In this document: positions 1 through 4,966 of the stretch, piece by piece
How positions within the stretch are numbered: the first letter of the stretch is position 1
Layout of the letters: every line of letters begins with the position of its first letter
DNA from: Myxococcales bacterium
GTDB lineage: Bacteria; Myxococcota; Myxococcia; Myxococcales; Anaeromyxobacteraceae
DNA length: 5,408 nt
NCBI GenBank assembly: GCA_021784995.1
Contig: JAJYHA010000232.1
Span: 1-5,408, forward strand
Direction of reading: 5' to 3'
The notes under the pieces: model-generated
What the model was told of the DNA's origin: nothing
What the model saw: only the letters and a program-made list of their open reading frames with translations
The model's database searches: none
Program-made: the position numbers and the translations under genes

Positions 1-230
1 GGCTCCCGGGCGGCGCGCTCCAGCTCGCGGCCGCGCCGGCGCCGCTCGGCCGCCGTGGGCGCGCGCAGGTCCCAGCGCCGCGGGAAGGGGGCGTGCGCGA
101 GCGGCAGGAACCTGCCGTGGAGCTCGTCGGCGGCGAGCGTTACGCGGCGCTCGGCGATCCAGCACCAGGGGTCGAGGAGGTCGCCGTGCAGCGCGAGCGG
201 GATCGGCGCGGGGTGCGTGCGTGGGGCCAC
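1..230 (-). CDS. DsbA-like thioredoxin-fold protein, 5' part only (runs off the left edge)
   Basis: The minus-strand frame is open from a GTG at 230 to the window edge: 76 codons plus two bases, with no stop. After a short Pro-rich start, the protein has a beta strand followed by LHGDLLDPWCWIAERR (residues 14-29). This has the layout of the active-site segment of DsbA/FrnE-type proteins (D-x-x-CPWC-x-x-x-E/K-R-R). The first cysteine of CxxC is aspartate here (D20), while P21, W22 and C23 are kept. FrnE-type members continue with an F-x-P strand; here there is FLPLAHAPFPRRW at residues 41-53, then a charged helix. The family covers disulfide exchange enzymes and GST-kappa-like isomerases. Without the nucleophilic Cys, dithiol oxidoreductase activity is unlikely, so the true role is unknown. 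No signal peptide is visible, which suggests a cytoplasmic protein. It lies 85 bases downstream of rimK on the same strand. No Shine-Dalgarno stands at the usual distance from the GTG. The fold call is fairly good; the function is not determined. Confidence 0.65.
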   Translation of the reverse strand, partial: MAPRTHPAPIPLALHGDLLDPWCWIAERRVTLAADELHGRFLPLAHAPFPRRWDLRAPTAAERRRRGRELERAARE

Positions 231-240
231 GGCGGGCGGG

Positions 241-269
241 AATATCCACCGGCCCGTCCCGGCTGGGAA
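241..269 (-). promoter_or_regulatory. Possible sigma70-type promoter of the DsbA-like gene
   Basis: On the minus strand TTCCCA (269-264) lies 17 bases before GATATT (246-241). Each box matches 4 of 6 consensus bases, and the A/T-rich GATATT stands out in this GC-rich DNA. Only 10 bases separate the -10 box from the GTG at 230, so the 5' leader would be a few bases at most. The -35 box sits in the loop of an inverted repeat (252-258 / 272-278). It is a sequence match only and would let the gene be transcribed apart from rimK. Confidence 0.35.
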
Positions 270-278
270 CAGACGGGC
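252..278. repeat. 7-bp inverted repeat between rimK and the DsbA-like gene
   Basis: GCCCGTC (252-258) and GACGGGC (272-278) are perfect inverted copies with a 13-base loop. On the minus strand the hairpin begins 37 bases after the rimK stop. No T-run follows, so it does not look like a normal intrinsic terminator. The candidate -35 box of the next gene lies in the loop, so an operator is equally possible. An arm of this size may also arise by chance in such GC-rich DNA. Confidence 0.35.
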
Positions 279-315
279 GGGCGAGCGCCCCGCGCGCCGC
301 GGCGGCCGCGCAGGG

Positions 316-1299
316 TCAGACGAGGCGCGGCCTCGCCCCGCCGGCGGCGTGGGCGCGCGCGAGCCCGATCGCGTGCTCCACGTAGTGCGACGCGATGTCG
401 ACGCCGGTCGTCCGCTCCAGCTCCTCGAAGCCGGGCGAGCTGTTGACCTCCATGATCTTCGGCCCCTCGCGCGACTCCAGCAGGTCGACCCCGGCCACCT
501 CGAGGCCGATGACGCGCACCGCCTTCACGGCGGCCTCCGCGTAGGCGGGCGGCAGCTCGATCGCCTGCCCCTCGCCGCCGCGGTGGATGTTGGAGCGGAA
601 CTCGCCCTCGCGCGCGGTGCGCCGCATGGCCGCCACCACCCGGTCGCCGACGACCAGCGCACGCACGTCCCGCCCCCGCGACTCCGCGATGAGCTCCTGG
701 ATGAGGATCTCCTGCCCGAGGGTCCAGAGGGTGTCGAGCATCCCCTCGACCTCGCTCATCGAGCTGGCGAGCAGGACGCCCACGCCCTGGGTGCCGCGGA
801 TGAGCTTCATGATGCAGGGGAGGCCGCCCACCTGCTCGAGCGCGAGCGCCACCTCCTCGCGGTAGCGGCACATCACCGTGCGCGGGATGTCGATGCCGAA
901 GCGGGAGAGGAGCTGCAGCGCGCGCAGCTTGTCGCGGGCGCGGGCGATGGGGATGGAGTTGTTCACCACCGGCACGCCCATCATGTCGAACTGGTTCACC
1001 ACCGAGAGGCCGTAGCCGGTGATGGAGGCGCCGATGCGGGGGATCACCACCCCGACGCCTCGCACCTCCTCTCCCCGGTAGAAGATCCGCGGTGCGTCGC
1101 GGGCGAGGACGAGGCTGCAGCGCAGCGTGTCGAGCACCCGGGCGTCGTGGCCGTGGGCGCGCACCGCCTCGACCAGGCGCCGGGTCGAGTGGAGCTTCCG
1201 GTTGCGCGACAGGATGGCGACCGTGAGCCGGCCCTCGCGGCGGGTGAGGCGCCGTCGGGGCGGGGCGCTCCTGTCGTCCGGCGCGCGCGCGGGCACCAC
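316..1299 (-). CDS. rimK: Ribosomal protein S6--L-glutamate ligase RimK (ATP-grasp)
   Basis: RimK uses ATP to add glutamate residues to the C-terminus of ribosomal protein S6, in the cytoplasm. The 327-residue protein follows E. coli RimK (300 aa) nearly end to end. It has an N-terminal strand VAILSRNRKLHS (27-38), then VIPRIGASITGYG (85-97) and the ARARDKL segment (119-125). The ATP-grasp core includes K165, the G-rich loop GTQGVGV (169-175), QEL (201-203) and FRSNIHRGG (234-242). The metal-binding end includes D272, E284 and N286 (MEVNSSPGFE). The TTGVDIA stretch (297-303) also matches RimK rather than LysX-type relatives. Two GTG codons in a row (1299 and 1296) are the only usual starts upstream of the conserved core. 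They give an Arg/Pro-rich extension of about 25 residues and lack a well-placed Shine-Dalgarno. The stop is TGA at 318-316. The gene is divergent from ileS. The true S6 tail of this organism is not visible, so the in vivo substrate is inferred from the family. Confidence 0.93.
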   Translation of the reverse strand: MVPARAPDDRSAPPRRRLTRREGRLTVAILSRNRKLHSTRRLVEAVRAHGHDARVLDTLRCSLVLARDAPRIFYRGEEVRGVGVVIPRIGASITGYGLSVVNQFDMMGVPVVNNSIPIARARDKLRALQLLSRFGIDIPRTVMCRYREEVALALEQVGGLPCIMKLIRGTQGVGVLLASSMSEVEGMLDTLWTLGQEILIQELIAESRGRDVRALVVGDRVVAAMRRTAREGEFRSNIHRGGEGQAIELPPAYAEAAVKAVRVIGLEVAGVDLLESREGPKIMEVNSSPGFEELERTTGVDIASHYVEHAIGLARAHAAGGARPRLV

Positions 1300-1302
1300 C
1301 GG

Positions 1303-1331
1303 AGCTTAGGCCCTGCGCGGCGCGGCGCCAA
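1303..1331 (-). promoter_or_regulatory. Weak candidate promoter of rimK
   Basis: On the minus strand TTGGCG (1331-1326) is followed after 17 bases by TAAGCT (1308-1303). Each box matches only 3 of 6 consensus bases. The -10 box ends 3 bases before the first GTG (1299) and 6 before the second (1296), so transcription would begin at or within the start codons. The match is weak and is offered mainly because no better candidate is visible in the spacer. Confidence 0.25.
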
Positions 1332-1336
1332 CGGCC

Positions 1337-1359
1337 CCGCGGCCGGGCGGGGGCCGCGG
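1337..1359. repeat. 8-bp inverted repeat in the rimK/ileS divergent spacer
   Basis: CCGCGGCC (1337-1344) and GGCCGCGG (1352-1359) are perfect inverted copies around a 7-base G-rich loop. The repeat lies between the two candidate divergent promoters, 17 bases upstream of the ileS -35 box, where a shared regulator could bind. It could equally be chance in this GC-rich spacer. It lies outside the transcript predicted from the ileS promoter, so it is not an ileS leader structure. Confidence 0.3.
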
Positions 1360-1376
1360 CGATCCCGACTCCCTCG

Positions 1377-1405
1377 TTGATCGGCCGGACGCCCGCTGCT
1401 AGAAA
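1377..1405 (+). promoter_or_regulatory. Sigma70-type promoter of the ileS-lspA operon
   Basis: TTGATC (1377-1382) and TAGAAA (1400-1405) are separated by exactly 17 bases. A TG (1397-1398) one base before the -10 box makes an extended -10 element. Both boxes match 4 of 6 consensus bases and lie in a small A/T-rich island of an otherwise GC-rich spacer. The predicted transcription start is near 1411-1413, giving a leader of only about 15 bases before the TTG start. That leaves no room for a T-box riboswitch. Confidence 0.65.
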
Positions 1406-1418
1406 CCCGTCTTTCCCC

Positions 1419-1422
1419 GAGG
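1419..1422 (+). promoter_or_regulatory. Shine-Dalgarno that fixes the ileS start
   Basis: GAGG stands five bases before the TTG at 1428, which is good spacing. The protein that follows (AVDYKDTVHLP...) lines up with the N-terminus of E. coli IleS (SDYKSTLNLP...). Together these select the TTG at 1428 over the in-frame TTG at 1377, which lies within the -35 box. No in-frame ATG lies between the promoter and the conserved N-terminus. Confidence 0.75.
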
Positions 1423-1427
1423 TCCCA

Positions 1428-4289
1428 TTGGCCGTCGACTACAAGGATACGGTCCACCTCCCCAGGACGGACTTCCCGATGAAGGCCAACCTGCCGCAGC
1501 GGGAGCCGGAGATCCTGCGCGCCTGGGAGGAGGCGGGCGTCTTCGAGCAGATGGTGGCGCGGAACGCCGCCCGGCCCGGCGCGCGGCGGTACGTGCTCCA
1601 CGACGGCCCGCCCTACGCCAACGGCGACATCCACATCGGGCACGCGCTGAACAAGATCCTCAAGGACCTCATCGTCAAGTACCACGCCATGCTGGGCGAG
1701 GTGGCCGACTACGTGCCCGGCTGGGACTGCCACGGCCTGCCCATCGAGCTGCACGTCGATCGGGAGCTGGGCGCGCGGAAGCGCGAGATGAGCCGCGCCG
1801 ACGTCATCCTGGCCTGCCGCCGGTACGCGCTGAAGTGGATCGACCGCCAGCGCGACGCCTTCAAGCGGCTCGGCGTGTTCGGCCGCTGGTCCACGCCCTA
1901 CCTCACCATGAGCCGCGGGTACGAGGCGGAGATCGTCCGCACGCTCGCGATCGCCGCCGAGAAGGGCTTCCTGTACCGGGGCAAGAAGCCGGTCTACTGG
2001 TGCGTCACCGACCGGACCGCGCTGGCGGAGGCGGAGGTCGAGTACGCCGACCACACGTCGCCCTCCATCCACGTCGCCTTCGACCTCGTGTCGCCGCTGC
2101 CGGACGGTGCCCTGGCCGGCCGGGCGGCGCGGCTCGTCATCTGGACCACCACCCCGTGGACGCTGCCCGCCAACCTGGCGGTGGCGGCGCACCCCGAGCT
2201 GACCTACGTCGCGTACGATCTCGCCGGCGCCGCGGTGGTGGTGGCGAAGGACCTGCTGGTCCCCTTCCTGGCTGCGGTGGCGCCCGGTGAGCTGGCCGCG
2301 GACGGCGTCCCGGTCCCGCACTCACCCCGCGCGCACGAGGCGACGACCGGCGGGGGAGGGCTTCCGGTCCCGCGCCTGGCCCATCCGGAGCGGGTGCTGG
2401 CCAGCTTCGAGGGGAAGGCGCTGGAGGGCCTCCGCTACCGCCACCCCTTCGTGGATCGCGAGGGGATGGTGATCCTGGGCGAGCACGTGACGCTCGAGGC
2501 GGGCACCGGGCTCGTCCACACGGCGCCGGGCCACGGTCAGGAGGACTACGAGGTCGGGCAGCGCTACCGGCTGGAGGTGCTGAACCCGGTCGACGGGGCT
2601 GGCCGCTTCACGGCCGAGGCGGGGCGCTACGCCGGGATGGCCATCTTCGAGGCGAACCCGCGCATCGTGGCCGACCTCCACGCCTCCGGCCACCTGCTCT
2701 CCGATCCGGCGGCCACGCTGCGCCACAGCTACCCGCACTGCTGGCGCTGCCACCGGCCGGTCGTCTTCCGCGCGACGGACCAGTGGTTCCTCTCCCTCGA
2801 GCACGACGGCCTGCGCCGGCGCACGCTGGAGGAGATCGCGCGCGTGCAGTGGATCCCTCGCTGGGGCGAGGAGCGGATCTCGAACATGATCGAGCACCGG
2901 CCGGACTGGTGCCTGTCGCGCCAGCGGACCTGGGGCGTGCCGATCCCGGTCTTCTACTGCGAGGCGTGCGACGAGCCGCTCGTCTCCCCGGCCGTCATGC
3001 GGCGCGTGGCCGACGCCTTCGAGCGGGAGGGCATCGAGGCCTGGTACACGCGGGAGGTCGCCGAGCTGGTGGGGGGGGAGCGCTGCGGGCGGTGCGGCGG
3101 CGGCGCGTTCCGGCGCGAGCAGGACATCCTCGACGTGTGGTGGGACTCGGGCGTGAGCTGGGCGGCCGTGGCGGCGAAGGACGCCACCATGGGCGTCCCG
3201 GTCGACCTCTACCTGGAGGGCTCGGACCAGCACCGCGGCTGGTTCCACTCCTCCCTCCTCGCCTCCATGGCGACGCGCGCCGCTGCGCCCTACCGCGGGG
3301 TGCTGACGCACGGCTTCGTGCTCGACGGGCAGGGCCGGGCCATGTCGAAGAGCGTCGGCAACGTGGTGGCGCCCGGCGAGGTGATCAAGAAGTACGGGGC
3401 CGACGTGCTGCGGCTGTGGGTCGCCTCCACCGACTACCGCGACGACGTCCGGGTGGGGGACGAGATCCTGGCCGGCCTGGCCGAGGGCTACCGGAAGATC
3501 CGCAACACCATCCGCTGGGCGCTCGGGAACCTGGACGGCTTCGATCCTGCCCGGGACGCGGTGCCGGTGGAGGAGCTGGAGCCCATCGACCGCTGGGCCG
3601 TGGGTCGCCTCGCCGAATGGGTGGCGAAGGTGAAGAGGGCCTACGCGGACTACGAGTTCCACCTCGCCTACCACGCCACGATCCAGCTCTGCGCGGTGGA
3701 CCTCTCGGCCCAGTACTTCGACGTCATCAAGGACCGCCTCTACACGGGGCGAAAGGACGGCAAGCCGCGCCGCAGCGCGCAGACCGCGCTCCACCTGGTG
3801 GCCGGCGACCTGGTGCGCATGCTGGCGCCGGTCCTCTCCTTCACCGCGGAGGAGGCGTGGGGGTTCCTGCCCGGCGCGCCCGGCGTGGACAGCGTCTTCC
3901 TCGCCGGCTTCCCCGACCGCCCGCGACCGGCCGACGCCGACGCCCTCGACGCGCGCTACGCCGGCCTGCTGGCGGCCCGGGTCCCGGTCCAGAAGGCGCT
4001 GGAGCAGGCGCGGCGCGAGAAGCGGATCGGATCGGGCCTGGAGGCCCTGGTCACCTACCGCGCCCCGGCCGCCGCGCCGGCGCCGCTGCGCGAGCACCTG
4101 GCCGAGCTGCCCACGATCTTCATCGTCTCCCGGGTGGTGCTGGAGGAGAGCGCCTCGGGCGAGACGGAGGTGGTGGTGGCCCCGGCGCCCGGGGTGAAGT
4201 GCGCCCGCTGCTGGGGCTTCCACGAGGACGTGGGGCGCGATCCGGCCCACCCCGACATCTGCGGAAAGTGCGCCGCGGCGCTGGCATGA
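1428..4289 (+). CDS. ileS: Isoleucyl-tRNA synthetase (class I)
   Basis: The enzyme charges tRNA-Ile with isoleucine in the cytoplasm and edits mischarged valine. The 953 residues compare with 938 in E. coli. Visible in order are: the N-terminal DYKDTVHLP; the HIGH motif H69-I-G-H72; the editing (CP1) domain with WTTTPWTLPAN (239-249) and GTGLVHTAPGHGQEDY (359-374, editing Asp D373); WCLSRQRTWG (494-503); WDSG (572-575); EGSDQHRGW (597-605); and the KMSKS loop as AMSKS (638-642). The anticodon-binding helices follow, then a C-terminal zinc finger with C925, C928, C945 and C948. A second CxxC pair set, C511/C514 with C553/C556, probably binds zinc in the catalytic insertion. A third set, C192 with C438/C441, is degenerate because D195 replaces a cysteine. 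An Ala/Pro/Gly-rich insertion lies at about 285-325. The C-terminal zinc finger and overall plan indicate the ordinary bacterial type rather than the mupirocin-resistant eukaryote-like type. The stop overlaps the lspA start. The gene is intact. Confidence 0.97.
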   Translation: MAVDYKDTVHLPRTDFPMKANLPQREPEILRAWEEAGVFEQMVARNAARPGARRYVLHDGPPYANGDIHIGHALNKILKDLIVKYHAMLGEVADYVPGWDCHGLPIELHVDRELGARKREMSRADVILACRRYALKWIDRQRDAFKRLGVFGRWSTPYLTMSRGYEAEIVRTLAIAAEKGFLYRGKKPVYWCVTDRTALAEAEVEYADHTSPSIHVAFDLVSPLPDGALAGRAARLVIWTTTPWTLPANLAVAAHPELTYVAYDLAGAAVVVAKDLLVPFLAAVAPGELAADGVPVPHSPRAHEATTGGGGLPVPRLAHPERVLASFEGKALEGLRYRHPFVDREGMVILGEHVTLEAGTGLVHTAPGHGQEDYEVGQRYRLEVLNPVDGAGRFTAEAGRYAGMAIFEANPRIVADLHASGHLLSDPAATLRHSYPHCWRCHRPVVFRATDQWFLSLEHDGLRRRTLEEIARVQWIPRWGEERISNMIEHRPDWCLSRQRTWGVPIPVFYCEACDEPLVSPAVMRRVADAFEREGIEAWYTREVAELVGGERCGRCGGGAFRREQDILDVWWDSGVSWAAVAAKDATMGVPVDLYLEGSDQHRGWFHSSLLASMATRAAAPYRGVLTHGFVLDGQGRAMSKSVGNVVAPGEVIKKYGADVLRLWVASTDYRDDVRVGDEILAGLAEGYRKIRNTIRWALGNLDGFDPARDAVPVEELEPIDRWAVGRLAEWVAKVKRAYADYEFHLAYHATIQLCAVDLSAQYFDVIKDRLYTGRKDGKPRRSAQTALHLVAGDLVRMLAPVLSFTAEEAWGFLPGAPGVDSVFLAGFPDRPRPADADALDARYAGLLAARVPVQKALEQARREKRIGSGLEALVTYRAPAAAPAPLREHLAELPTIFIVSRVVLEESASGETEVVVAPAPGVKCARCWGFHEDVGRDPAHPDICGKCAAALA

Positions 4290-4885
4290 GCGAGTCCCGC
4301 ACCGGGAAGTGGATGGTCCTGGCGCTGCTCTTCCCGCTGGCGCTGCTGGCCGACCAGCTCACCAAGTTCCTGGCCGTCGATCGGCTCACCACCGCCCTCG
4401 CGCGCGTGGGCGCGCAGTCGCTCGAGCAGAAGCTGGCGGCGTTCTGGCGGCTCCGGCACCTGGAGCCGTTCGCCACGGCGCCCTACGAGGTGTACCGGCC
4501 GCTGTGGCGCATGGTCTACGTCGAGAACCCGGCCGCCGCGTTCGGCATGTTCGGCTTCGTACCGCCCGAGGCGCGCCACCGCGTCTTCGTCGCGGTGTCG
4601 CTGCTGGCGGTGGGGTTCGTCTTCCACTACTACCGCCGGCTGCGCCCCGGGCAGCGCTTCCTCCAGGTGGCCCTGGCCCTCGTGCTGGCCGGCACCGTCG
4701 GCAACCTGATCGACCGGCTGGCGCGCCGCTACGTCATCGACTTCATCGCCTGGTACTGGTGGAACCGGCCCGACATCCAGTGGCCGACGTTCAACGTGGC
4801 CGACTCCATGCTGGTGGTGGGGATCGCCATGCTCGTCGTCCACCCTTCGCCGCCCGCCGCCCGCGGCGGGCGGTCGCACGGATAG
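4286..4885 (+). CDS. lspA: Lipoprotein signal peptidase (signal peptidase II)
   Basis: LspA is an inner-membrane aspartyl protease that cuts the signal peptide from diacylglyceryl-modified prolipoproteins. The 199-residue product is longer than E. coli LspA (164). TM1 spans about 9-30 and carries the conserved D23 and K27 (ADQLTK). The periplasmic strand has ENPAAAFG (80-87, conserved N81). TM2 is at about 99-116 and TM3 at about 125-142. The catalytic aspartates are D143 in GNLIDR and D173 in FNVAD, the latter at the start of TM4 (to about 186). The extra length is mostly residues 31-76 between TM1 and the first strand, where E. coli has a much shorter loop, plus a Pro/Gly/Arg tail (187-199). 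I recall long loops of this kind in myxobacterial LspA proteins. The ATG overlaps the ileS stop as ATGA and has no well-placed Shine-Dalgarno, so translation probably depends on ribosomes finishing ileS. The last codons form a strong hairpin. Confidence 0.96.
   Translation: MSESRTGKWMVLALLFPLALLADQLTKFLAVDRLTTALARVGAQSLEQKLAAFWRLRHLEPFATAPYEVYRPLWRMVYVENPAAAFGMFGFVPPEARHRVFVAVSLLAVGFVFHYYRRLRPGQRFLQVALALVLAGTVGNLIDRLARRYVIDFIAWYWWNRPDIQWPTFNVADSMLVVGIAMLVVHPSPPAARGGRSHG
4850..4873 (+). repeat. Perfect GC hairpin in the 3' end of lspA
   Basis: Positions 4850-4860 and 4863-4873 are perfect inverted copies (11 bp) separated by two C residues. As RNA this gives about a 10-bp all-GC stem with a four-base loop, 10 bases before the lspA stop codon. 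It encodes residues 189-196 of the LspA tail, after the last membrane segment. No T-run follows, so it is not a standard intrinsic terminator. It could slow RNA polymerase or protect the 3' end of the ileS-lspA message. Confidence 0.5.
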
Positions 4886-4897
4886 CGAGCGGGACGA

Positions 4898-4928
4898 GGT
4901 CGGGCGCCGTCGCGCGCCGCGGTCGGGC
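4898..4928 (+). repeat. 8-base direct repeat upstream of the right-edge gene
   Basis: GGTCGGGC occurs at 4898-4905 and again at 4921-4928, 23 bases apart start to start. The second copy ends two bases before the candidate -35 box at 4931. The position would suit paired regulator half-sites roughly two helical turns apart. Repeats of this size in GC-rich DNA can be chance. Confidence 0.25.
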
Positions 4929-4930
4929 AG

Positions 4931-4960
4931 TTGGTGAGGGCGGCCCGTTCCCGGTACAGT
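4931..4960 (+). promoter_or_regulatory. Possible promoter of the right-edge gene
   Basis: TTGGTG (4931-4936) and TACAGT (4955-4960) are 18 bases apart, matching 3 and 4 of 6 consensus bases. Only six bases separate the -10 box from the GTG at 4967, so transcription would start at about the start codon and the message would be leaderless. The TTG and GTG in the -35 box are also in frame with the gene and could be mistaken for starts. The evidence is sequence match only. Confidence 0.35.
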
Positions 4961-4966
4961 GCCGCC

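Noticed and set aside
283..315. An intrinsic terminator just after rimK
   Set aside because: The sequence is GC-rich and can fold, but the best stem (near 289-308) has mismatches and no T-run follows on the minus strand.
1281..1291. An alternating GC tract of 11 bases with Z-DNA potential at the rimK 5' end
   Set aside because: It is short, encodes ordinary Ala-Arg codons, and such tracts are common at this base composition.
55..1380. A 441-codon plus-strand frame covering rimK and the DsbA-like gene
   Set aside because: It is antisense to a clear rimK along almost its whole length, and its product is Arg/Ala/His-rich with no domain. Such long antisense frames are expected when third positions are nearly all G or C.
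1406..1427. A T-box or other riboswitch ahead of ileS
   Set aside because: The predicted leader is only about 15 bases and no T-box motif is present in the spacer.
3327..3356. AMSKS in place of KMSKS as a sign of a defective IleS
   Set aside because: The first residue of the signature varies among class I synthetases; the catalytic second lysine (K641) and both serines are present.
2322..4250. A 642-codon minus-strand frame within ileS
   Set aside because: It is a mirror of the ileS codon bias. The product is low-complexity and Arg/Val/His-rich, and the sense frame has full IleS motifs.
2783..4885. A plus-strand frame running from inside ileS through the whole of lspA, suggesting a 700-residue fusion
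   Set aside because: Before 4286 it reads Arg/Gly-rich nonsense out of frame with ileS. The LspA homology begins exactly at the ATG of the ATGA overlap, so the open upstream frame is a GC artefact.
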